Assembly (NCBI RefSeq): GCF_020740795.1
Contig: NC_067283.1
Location: 1,639,659-1,703,658 of the forward strand
Source of the DNA: Apus apus
Taxonomy: Eukaryota; Chordata; Aves; Apodiformes; Apodidae
Direction of reading: 5' to 3'
Length of the DNA: 64,000 nt
Under the pieces are notes generated by a model. It did not search any database and was not told the origin of the DNA. It saw only the letters and a program-made list of their open reading frames with translations. How positions within the stretch are numbered: position 1 is the first letter of the stretch; each line of letters opens with the position of its first letter. Of the stretch, positions 12,501 through 24,500 are shown one piece after another. The position numbers were made by a program, and so were the translations under genes.

Positions 12501-15500
12501 GTCAAAGTGTGTTCAACTACTTAGCATGTGGGGGAAAAGGTTTAGATAATCTCAGTTGTGCAGCTGACATCTATATATCTTGCTCTCTTGTGGTAATTTA
12601 TTCATGAGTTTATGTTGCAATAATTTATCATGGTCTGAATAAATCTACAGCAAAAGAGCCAGCCTTTGGATCACACATTTTTGGGATGTGAAAGCTGCTT
12701 ACAGGAGATCAAAATTTAACAGTGTTGTGGGGTGAAACAGCCATTTGGCTGCCCAAATACTCTTTCTGACACTTCTGGATATTCTCATCCTTAATTTATT
12801 GATTTTCCAGAAGTGCCAACTGTGCAGGAAGAGGATGTAGCAGCAAATGAGTGAATCTGGCTTTCTGCTACCTACAGGCATGACCATTCACACCCTCTGG
12901 GATTTACGGATAGTTGGTGCACAGAGAATCAGAATTTGAGCAGGGAATCAAGGGGTACAATACTAAGCACTTCCATGTGTGATGGCTCTTGCGTGGAAGA
13001 ATGCACTAACTAGAGCTTTGGCTGAGCTTTAAAGTAGGTTGAGAATTTAACTGTATGGAGAAGGGCTTGTTCATGCCAATTGGGTTCAGCTCCAGAGAAT
13101 AGCCTGGCCATCCTCAGTTTATAGTATAGGCCCAGAGAGATGTCTGAACACTTCTGACATACTGAGGTATGTGCAAGTGCTGACTGTTCAACACTTAGTT
13201 CTGTGTTCTGCTGGTGTAGGACAAAATGTCTACAATTACATTTGCCTCTTTCATCAGTTTCATTGGCTGAAACATCACATTTTGAGCCAAGGAAACTCCC
13301 AGTTTCCATGAAGCTGCAGACCTCAGGGCTTGCAGAGACACAGGAAAGAGGAAAAAAAAAAATAAATCAGAAAAGGGTTTTGAGAAAACAGGGATGAAAT
13401 GCAGAAAGGGAACTGAAGAAACAGAGAGTCCGAGGTATGATGAATCTCATCAGAAAAGAGAAGCCATAGACAGACAGACAGGAAGGCAGTCCCCTAATTT
13501 CCTTGCAGGGCCATTTCATCTTCTTCTTTCACCACAGGCAGGGAGTTGAGAGGTCTGGACTGGACATGACCAGAGAGAGTTAGGAGAGTTTCAGTAGAGC
13601 CTAGGGTACAGAATCAGGAATGAAGAGTGAGAGGAGTGGAGACCAGTGACAGAAATACTCTTGGCCATCTAATTGGGGCAAACAATTTATGAGTCATTTC
13701 GAACTCTAAAACTCTTTTTCTTCCTACTGACCCTCCTCCCCCAACCCAGGAACTTATCCTTAAAATGAATCAGACTCTCTGGAAATTAAGGACCTGATTT
13801 AGTGGTGGCCTTGGCAGTGCTGGGTTAATGGTTGGACTTGATCTTAAAGGTCTTTTCCAACCAAAACAATTCTATGATTCTATGAATTTTTAAACATGAA
13901 CTTAAAAGGAATGCCCCTGACTTGTACCAGTGGAGAAACTGTTCCTTTCACCTAAATGACCACTCCTGCTTCCACAAATACTGCAGGTTTAGTCCAGGTG
14001 AAAGGCAGGTGTTTACCAAGCCATGGCATTATCTTAATAGTTGTGCCCAAGGATCCACAGTGATTTACACTAAAGGAGGCCCTAGCCCTTTGCCTTCACA
14101 CACTTAGAAAGCAACCCCAAAAGATGAGGCGGGTCTCATCTGTAGGTGTGGGCATGGGAAGTACCTCCAGGGATCTCTGTGAGCTCGTTGAGTGGTGGAA
14201 CAGTCTCCAGTTTGTCTGCATATGTCTTGGCTGCTTGTCGCTGAGCATACCGGGCCTCGATCTCTTTCCTTGTCCGGGGAATCCGGCACTTGAAGATACA
14301 GCACAGTGTGATAACTGGGAAAGGAGAGAGGGAAGCAACAGCATTCCATTTAGTCAGCAGACCTCTGTCTAGTACAGGCCAGCCATTTACAGTGAGAACA
14401 CAGCAAGAAGAAAAAATAATTTCAGAAGAGTTTTTCCAGTAGGAACCTGTAGTCATTTACACCAGTGGAAGTACCTGCCTGAGGGATGTGGTCACACAGT
14501 CCCAAAGCAATGGAGTTACCTGAAAATTAAGATTTACCATTGCTAGCTGAGCTGTGGACCTCCATGGAAGGAAGGACTGAGCATGTTCTCACTGAAACCA
14601 ATGTGAAGTTATGCCATATATACCAATGGTGTTTCTGAGCATCAGAGCTTTGACCATTTAAACTCTTTATCTCTTTGGATGTGACAGCAGCAATTAAGAT
14701 GTGCTGTCACCCTTCAACAGTGTCTTATTGCTAGAAGTCCCTGACAACACATCTTAGCCATTCAGTAATGTGGTAGGTAGGTCCTGGAGCTGTGGACTTC
14801 CAGCTGCAGAAAGCAAGGAGGGGTTTGGCACAGAAACACTGTAAAATCTACAAAAGAGATCTAGCACAAGAGCTCAGTATGTGCCTTCACTGATTTTTAT
14901 CCATATTCATTTAAGGAAGGGCACAAATTGAACCTGGATCTCCTAAATCCCCCCATCATGCACTTTCTATTCCATCATCTATTTTTCCCATGTGCCAGGC
15001 TTCTTCACTTGACTTGAGGATGCAGATGATGCTTTTAGTGTTAGTAAGATATATTTTTCCTTTATGTGTAAACCTATATGTTAGTTCAGAATTTCCATTG
15101 GCAAATCTAATAATGATCTGGACAATTCATTCTCATGAAATCACAATTAGTTTGTTTCCTAGACTGTTCACAGACTTGATCAGATCATTGCCTCACCCAT
15201 ATAAGTCCTGTGACAACATCAAAGCAACATCAGGGAAAAGGTCTATGAGACTTGGAAACTGGTAAACATAAAATTAATTGCCCAAAGGTCATAAACACAT
15301 GTCCAGAAGCAGGAAATCTCATGGTTTCTATGAACTTCTGAGTTGCTTTTTTTTGTGGGCATCCTTTAAATCACAGAGTCATATCATAGAATGGTTTGAG
15401 TTCTAGTTCCAACACTCCTGTGTGGGCAGGGACACCTCCCACCAGACCAGGTTGCTCAGAGTCCCATCCAACTCAGCTCTGAACGCTTCCAGGGATGGGA

Positions 15501-18500
15501 GAGCCACAGCTTCCCTAAGCAACCTGTTCTAGGGTCTCATCACCCTCCTAATTTCCTCCTATTATCTAGCCTAAATCTCTCCTCATCCAGTTGTTGATCC
15601 ATCACCTCTTGTCCTCTCACTACAAGCCCTTGTCCCAGGTCCCTCCCCAGCTTTCCTGGAGCCCCTTCAGGCACTGGAAGGTGCTCTAAGGTCTTCCTGG
15701 AGTCCTCTCTTCTCCAGGGTGAACACCCCAACTCTCCCAGCCTGTCCTCACAGGAAAGGTGCTCCAGCCCTCGGATAGTTCAATGGAATTTTCTATTTTA
15801 AACAAAAGCTCAACTTTCCAACCTACCTAATCTCTTAACCTCATTTATACTTTGTGGAAATGGGTTCCTAAGGCAGGCAGAGCATTATGCTTGGAAAGAT
15901 GTTGTACAATCAGTTTTACATGCCCTGTTTCCTGTTTTAACTGGACTTTCACCACACTGCATCAAAGTATCCAACTTTTCTTACACTTCCACAGTCAAGT
16001 AATCTCCTCTGACTTGATGTCACCATAAGTCATAATGTATTAGACCTCTGAGACTAACCCAATGAAGTCAGAGAAATAACCTGCACATTTGGTTCCAAGT
16101 GTGAGCACTTTTCATTCAACAGGAGTAAAACAATTTGGCAGGCAACATTTACAACAGACAGACGACGTGCTGGTGTAAATTTTAATCTCTAAAAGTTTGT
16201 CCTGTACCTGCCCAGCCTCTCCTAAGTAAGGAGAGATCACATTAACCAGGAAGAAGTTCTGCATGACCTCTTCATATAACAAAAAAGAAAAGGAAAGTTC
16301 TAAAACACCCTTCTCAGAGTTTTGAAGTTGGTATGACCAAGCAAAGTGTAGCAGCTCCTCTATCCCTTTTCTGCCATAAATACCACTCCCCATCAACAGT
16401 TTGCTGTGGAGGTGTTGTAGTGGAATCACACCTGGGGCCATGTACGTGTGACAACAGGAAGAGACACCTGAAGCTGAGGTGACTTGCCTAAAACAACATG
16501 GAATTGTCATAACACATAATTGTAGAAGTAATCAAGATGTTTTTGCCTTGCTGCTCCTTCTTCTGTTGGACATGGACCTGTTGGAGCAAGTCCAGTGGAG
16601 GGCCATGAAGACTTTTTTCATTCTGAAGCCAGCCTGGGGAACTGAATGTACCCGTACGTGCCTGAGAGCATCCTCACCATCATTACCCTGTCAGGGCCAG
16701 ATGAGAAGAAATTCAACTTTTGGCCTTCAAAGAAGGGGTCAGAAGGTGCCTCACTGGATGTTATCCTTTTCTTTACTTGGAGTGATACCAAAGTCAATGC
16801 TCTCATGCCTGACCCCTGCCAGAGGTCCACTGCAGTACCTGTGCCCAAGCCTGGTCCTGTGTCTCATTGACCCAGCCCCTGACCCATGGACATGACTTTC
16901 TGGCTTCACCTCAGACCTGCTTCGTCACTATTGATTTGGCTGCATCTGATACCAGTTACACTTGGCCATCATGTGAGGATGGCTGGTAATGAGGGTTGCT
17001 GTTTAAAAATACCCATTCCTATCAAATAACAGATCAAGAATTGGACTGTACTCTCTTCCATGAGAGTTGAACATCAAAGCAGAACTCTTACAAAAGCTCA
17101 GTATGTGACATGGCATCAGCTGAGCATGTTAACTGATAAGCCAATGTTCTCAGGGGAGAAGAATAACAACATAAAACAGCCCTAAAACTAAAAGAAACCA
17201 TAAGGTTTATAAATAAAATACAAAATAGAAGTAGCCTAAATGAAATTTTTTGTTTGGGATACAAATATGGGCACAAATTTTCATTGGAACTCAGTTGAAT
17301 AGTGATAACTTGATCAATTTTGATTCTGGGTCTGTAGGGTGGAGTATTTGGGGGTCTAGTTAGCTTGGATGTAACTTGAGAAGTTGCTATTATGATTTTC
17401 TTCTGGCAGGCAGATTGATTCCAAGCCTTGAATGGCTGTTTTATATTCTATGATTCTATGATTCTATGAAATATTCACCAATTCACTTATCCCTCAAGTG
17501 AACAATTTAATAACACTGTTACCAAACAAAATTTAGTCTCATTCTTTCATGCTGTGGCCTATTTTCCTTTCCAGGATCTGAGCATTCATTTTAATTGCTG
17601 AGAAGGCTAAGTAAACTATCACTTTACTGCCTGTCTGATGCTACAGTGAGCTTGAAACAATCTCTGTAAGATGTATCAGAGCCGCAGTTATGCCACACAA
17701 GGTCCATGAAAACATCAAGGTTTGAAAAGGTGACATTATTCATAGCTTCTCTTCTATCAAACCACATAAAGTGGCAGGAGAAACATCCCATGCAACAAAA
17801 TATAGTGGAGTTATTTTCACCTCTCTCAGTTTTCTCACGGTTTTGTATTAAGAATATATGGCCTTGTGATACTGTGATAATAAGAATTTTCCATGAAATG
17901 CACAATTAAAACACAGACAATTTCTATAACATCCTGTGGATTGCTTTGCTGTTTGGCTTCTAAAAATAATTTTCTCAGGTCCTTTTTTTTTCCCTTTTCA
18001 GTTACCTGACGTACACAGATTAATTCAACCACCTATTCTGAAGGGACATCTCTGCTTGAAATTAAAAAGTCAGCTCTGATCCTGCACATGGCTTTCTCTT
18101 TCCACGCTGAAGATTCAAGCTGACAATGTATCAAATAATTTTTCATTGTTTCTGCCAGGCTGATCTTGTGAAATGTGATTTTTCAAGAAGGAAACAAATA
18201 CTTGGCAGCCCTTTATGAAATGGGTATTTTAAAGGGGTAAACTTTTTGTTTTCTATGGTAACAAAAGAAGTATTGTAACTGATCTCTACTCTGCTCTGGT
18301 GAGGCTACACCTGAAGTACTATGTCCAGCTCTGGAGCCCTCAGCACAGGAAAGACATGGACCTGTTGGAGAGGGTCCACAGAAGGGCCACAAAGATAATC
18401 AAAGGGCTAGAGCACCAATGTTATGAAGACAGGCTGAGGGAGTTCAGGCTATTCAGCCTGGAGAAGTGAAGGCTGTGGGAGACCTTAGAACACCTGCCAG

Positions 18501-21500
18501 TGCCTGAAGGGGCTCCAGGAAAGCTGGGGAGGGGCTTTTCACCAAAAAGGGCAGTGATAGGACAAGGGGTAATGGTTTTAAGCTGAAAGAGGGGAGATTT
18601 AGGTCAGACATCAGACATTCTACCCATGAGGGTAGGAAGGTGCTGAAATAAGCTGCCCAGGGAGGCTGAGGCTGTCCCCTCCCTGAAGGTCTTCAAGGCC
18701 AGGTTGGATGAGGCTTGTGCAGCCTGGTCTGGTGGGAGGTGTCCCTGCTCATAGCAGGAGTTTCCCTGCAACCCATGGCGAGATGGCAGCTGTCCCCCTG
18801 CATTCATGGAATAACAGGGTGGAACATTCCCTGAAGGCACCAAGAGCGTTGAACACGGCCAGTGAACTTGGATTTTGTGGCCAGTGGACTTAGATTTGCT
18901 GCCAGTGGTCTCTGATTCTGCAGCTGTGGAAGCCCCTGGGCCAGGGGAGGTGCCTGTTCCCAAAGCACCCGTGACTCTGTGGGCAGCGCTGGAGCAGCGC
19001 CGGGCCTGGTGGGATGGACTCGAGATGTTGAGGAGGACTCTGCCATGGGAGGAACCCCTTGGGGAGCAGGGCAGAACTGTGAGGAATCCTTCTTCCTGAG
19101 AAGGAAGGAGCAGCAGGAACCACCAGCCTGTGAACTGACTCTAAACCCCATCCCCATCCCCTGTGCCGCTGGGGGGAAGGAGGGAGAGAAACCAGGAACA
19201 AAGGGACTTGGGACTGGGAAGAAGGGAGGGGTGGGGGAACATATGCAAGCCCTGCTCTGGCTGTGTCTGTGTCCTGCGGGCATCTGATTAGTGTGAAAAT
19301 AAATTATTATTTTTCCCCAGGTTGAGTCTGTTTTGCCCGGGACCTTCATTGTTGTAGAACCCTTCTTGTCCTTTGTCTCAACCCATGACCTTCTAGTTGG
19401 CCTTTGTCCTCCCCATCCCAGAGTGTGCGTGTGAGGGGGGAGTTAAGTGAGAGGCCACAGGGCTGGTTCTTTGTGTCCTTTTAGGCCCAGACCCCGACAT
19501 TTTTATTTTCACTTAAGTGAATTTACCTCATCAAGAGTAACACAGTTGCTTGGAGTTTAGCTGGGCAGTAAAGCTAAAAAAACAAAGAAACAACAACAAA
19601 AACCGAGGGAAAAAAAAAAAAAAACAAAACAAACAAAAAAGAAGGAAAAAAATAACTCTGTTTTCCCAGGAGCTAGGAAAGATGTAAATGAAATAACTTT
19701 TCCAAGACTGCTTGCTGCAATATTTCAGCAGAGCTATGATTGAGAAGTGAACAGGTTTCTAAATTGAAGGGAAATTGGCTGCAACACAAAACAGGTTTGT
19801 TCCCTTTGAAGCTGAAAAAAACAGTCTGTCAACCAAGCATTTAATTAACATTTAGCAAAGTAGCCTGTGCTTCTCTGAGTTAATTAGGCAGCCATTCCGT
19901 TGTTAATAATGCAGGCAATTAATGCAGATGTATTCGATGGCAGGTTATCCACAGCCCCTGTGTTTAAATTATCTTTGAGAAGCTTGGAGGGTTGCTCACT
20001 ATATGACTCAATGATGCTTTAAGGAAAGAGCCAGCAAATTCTGGCTGTTGAAGCTACTTGTGGCAGTGTTAATAACTGGCTAATTGTGATCATGCAGTGA
20101 TCAGTGATGTCTACTAAACTGAAGAAAATTAGTGCTTGGGTGGCTGCTTGAAGGACTGGTCGATGCTGAGTGCTCAGATGGTGCTGGTGCCTGAACCACC
20201 TGATTTAAAGATGCTGCTGCTGCTACTGGAGATATTGCTCCACTGTAGTGCCTCAGAAGAGGTCCCTGGTTTGGGCTCCAGGAGGAGACTTTCCTCTAAT
20301 GGGTGTGCAACTTTCTACATGGCATGTAAGGGCATTCTGGCTGTGGCTCAGGCTTGAGATCAAGTTGCTGCACTAGGGTCTTGGGATCCTCTTTCCTCTG
20401 GAAAACTGAGATGTGGATGGTAAAAATGTCAGATTTAAAACCCAGGTTGGAGATGGATTAGGTGCTTTCCCCAAATCCTTCTCAACCCTGTATTTTATTT
20501 CACTCTATAACTGTTTCATCAAGGAAAATATAGTACTTGGACTAATGTACTAATTTCCTTGCAAGCACAAATAAGAGCCAAAGAATGAAGATGCCTAGAT
20601 TGTAGTCCCAATAGTGGTGTCAATGACTTGAAGCAAAACAGGTTTTTAAATATGTTCACCTTTGTAAAACATCTTGAGGATATGCTGACAGAACTGCTGC
20701 AAGGGGTGAGGACTGCTCCAATATCTGCTCAGCCACCAAGATTAACTATTCCTCTACATGTGATGGTTTCCTGGTGTCTGGAAATGGGGGCCTGTTCACA
20801 CCATTAGATCACATAATCTGACCTCTCTGCACATCACAAGTTATTATGTTTAATTACTGAGTGAAATAACTTGGATTGGATTGAATCCCACCTTACTCTG
20901 GAGAGAGATCTTAAGAGGTGGAGAGTGTGGCAATGTTTAATCACCGTCCCTGCCACATTTACTGCTCAAATTCTCATTTGAATTGACCTGGTTTTAATTT
21001 CCAGACTCTGCTCTTGCCTCTATTCACTAGACTAAAAAGATTTTTAATTTTTTTTTTTTTCCTTTTCTTATTGAAGTTCTTCAAGGCTGCAGTCAAGGGG
21101 CCTCTTGGTCTTCTTTCCAACAAGCTAAACAAAATCTGTTCAGTGAGGCTCTAGTTTGAAGACCTTTCTCCAGGCATTGAGTGGACATCAGGTTTATTGC
21201 TGGGTTTTTGTTTTGGTTTTGGTTTTTTGGGGGTTTTTTTATTTGTTTGTTTTTTGTTTTCTTTGCTTTGTTTTGGTTTGTTTTTTTTGGGGGGTGGGGT
21301 TTTTTTCCTGCAAGTCTCTGTTTTTTCAGCATTTATTTTCATAGAGAGGCACAAGCATCTCACCAGGACATCACACAGAGTTCCACAAATCTTCCTACCT
21401 CTCACTAGCCCCCACTAATACATTCAAATAACTCCTGACTGCAGCATTACCCTGAGGTGTGTTGCTTAACTGATTGATTTGCTTTAATAATAGTTATTTA

Positions 21501-24500
21501 ATTTTGCTAATTGTTATTTAGTCACTGAATATTTGTTTGTTCTGTAGACGAGATTTATATTCCTTTCTCCCAACCACAGATCCTTGCTTTCACCTCCACT
21601 CACTGTGTTTTGTTTGAATAGATTCAGCCAACTCCCTGCATTGCTCCTTCCACCTCTTTATTTTTGTTTATTCTCCCGTCTACTGGCAAGGACAGCTTTA
21701 ACAGCAGCCACCTTGTATTTATTCTGAGCTCATCAGTGAAAAATACGGGTTTGGGTTGGACCTCTGGTAAGAACAATCGTTTCCTTGGGACATTTTGAAC
21801 TGAGCAAAGTTAGATTTCTGAGCTAGGATATATTGTGTGGGACAAGAAGAAGCAGGTATTCACTGGGAGCTCCCTGGAGCATCCCTGTAGATCTAGACAG
21901 GGTAGCCAGGGCACTTGAGGACACAGGTCATCTCATCCTTCAGCAGACATCTAAAGCAAACAGACTAACAATTCCCATTTGTTATCTCACCTGGTCATTC
22001 TTGATACCTGATCTGAAGGCATCTCTGTATAGGTGAGATAAATCCCAGTGACAAAGCCCACAGTAGATGCTTTGGCTGGCAGTCTCAGCTATCAATTAAC
22101 ACAAGCCTTGTTAACAAAAAAAGCTCCTGATTGATTATGTTTTCAATCTCTTTCTTGAGGTCTTTTATGCCTGGTGCAATAGCTCCTGAGGCCAAGGTGG
22201 AGCTCTCTGACCTTTCCCCATTATCCCACCTTAACGACTGGAGCAGGGATGGGATTTACAACCCCCGGGGGTGAGAGGTTGCCTCCATGCAAGAAGTGGA
22301 GCTGTCACAAGGAGGAGACAACACTGCACTGTGTCAGGCAAGATCTAAGGGTGGTTGTTTCATCTAACTAGGAGAAATACCTCTTGTTAGTCATTTATTC
22401 AAAATCTAGTTAATAAGCTGGGTCTGTGTTTTCTGTTGCACTAGAACTAACAACAAAACTCAAGATCCCAACATTGACTTGGGAAGCTGAATATGCCGTT
22501 TGAATCTAGTCTGTGGCTGAGGGACCTGGAGGTGTTCAGACTGGAGAAAAGGAGGCTGAGGCGAGACTTTCTTGCTCTCTGCAACTCCCTGAAAGGAGAC
22601 TGGAGCAAGGAGGGTGGAGGGCTCGGTCTCTTCTCCCAAGTACAAAGTGATAGGACAGGAAGAAACCACCTCAAATTGTGCCAGGAGAGGTTGTCAGGCC
22701 CTGGCCCAGGCTGCCCAGGACAGTGGTGGAGTCCCCATCCCTGGAGCCATGTAGATGTGGTCCTGAGGGACAAGGTTTAACGGTGACCTTGGCAGTGTTG
22801 GGTTAGCAGTTGGACATGAAGATTTTAAAGGTCTTTTCCAACTAAAATGATTCTATGATTCTCTATGCAGACTCCAATCTCAGCCCACTCTGTATGTGAC
22901 CTGAGAGCTGTCCCTTTAAGAGAAGCCAGCCTCAGGTGAGGGCATAACCAAAGCTTTTCCATAGGGATCACAACAACTCATTTTGTAGTAGCTTTGGAGG
23001 CCTGTGTGAATATGCACAACAACAGAAGTTTAAGATAACATTATAGTACAAAACAACACCAGGTATTTGCTATCAAAATAATCAAGAAGAAAAAAAAAAT
23101 ATTTACATGTTATTAGAGCATTTAAAAAATGGTCCTTCTTTTGTAGAAGGCATTTAACTTAATCACCCTGTTTTGTGCTCAGCTTGAGCTACACATTCTG
23201 GTGTCAATGAGTTTGGGGGCTTGGGCTATTTTGTAGGCACACAAGGAAATGTCTCACCTAGGAAAAGTGATTTCCATGGGAGAACTTGGGCTGAGACAAA
23301 AAAGGGGTTCAGCTTGTTGTCCTCATGTAAGAACTTCCCCTGTCCCAGGTGATGTTTTCTCTGACAGAGGGCAGTACCCCCCACCTTGCATCCATCTCTG
23401 CATGATTCTGTGCACCCTGATGAGTGTTTCTCAAATGCTGGGCTGCTGGTGATGCAGAATTTCAAGACAGATGCTAAAGCCTCACTCAGAAAGCACCATG
23501 TGAAGCATCCCTGAGCCAGCCTAAATTATCTATGCCCCACTGGAAATTCTGCACATTAATGGAAACATCTGGGCAGTTTTGCTATCCAAAAAGTAATGGT
23601 TATTTAACAGTGTAAATTGTTTGCCTGGAATTTGTATTTCAGCACCCACAGCAAGTTGGTAAAGAAAACCTCTAACACTTCCAATTCAACTGTGCTCAGT
23701 TAATTGCATTCAAGATGTGTAACAGCTTTGTTGGTGCTCATTAAATAATACTTGATTCCTGGGAACATGTTTGTTTGGTGTGAGCCTCCCTTGTACTCTC
23801 ACATTATTTAACACTCCCCTTGGACCTTTGAAAGGTTCAAGAGAAAGAATCCCAGGTTATGTAGGCAGATAAACAAAAGCTTTTTGTTCCTCACTCCCCA
23901 GCATCCCTCCTGATGACAGACCTGCTTCTTCAAGCTTTCATGCCCATGTTTATATGACAGGAGAGAAGGTGCTGTTCCTCTTATCTGAGGCTACATGTTA
24001 CCATTTGACTGGCATGGATGAGAATGAGAGAACATCTCTGGTAGGTCTTGCAGAAGGACATGAAGACAGAGAAAAAGAGGTCAGAGATGAGCCTCCTAGT
24101 TTGACAATCAAACTCTGCTTTAGCCCACTACTTTGTCACCCCTCATCCAGGTAAGCCTTACTTCCCAGTAGTTCTAGACCTGGTGTGGACTACATGTAAG
24201 GATGTGCAGTAAACAAACCTCTTTCCCTGGCCCCAGAGCTGTTCAGGTACCAGTGATGTGTAACATAAATGAATTAAAGGTCTGTCACTCATGGACACAA
24301 GGTGGTCTGAAATACACCACCAGCTTAGACAGTTCAGCAGTTCCTTGGCATGAACTGAGTACCATCCAAAGCCTGTTTGGTTTTCAGCTTGAGTTGAACA
24401 CAAGGCATGAGCTTCTGTCTAGAACATGGTAGTGGGATGCAGTAACAACTCTGCTGCAACTCCACCCCACCTGAGAACCTCCTGCTACAGTTCTTTCCTA

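Larger units (their letters stand above)
9580..14164 (-). other. TMIE: TMIE intron 3
   Basis: The intron runs from donor GTACTT to acceptor TACAG, 4.6 kb, phase 1. It holds one short CR1 tail (13,800-13,886) and an A-rich tract (11,230-11,350). I see no further coding exon: open frames here are short, lack usable splice sites and show no family resemblance. Confidence 0.85.
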
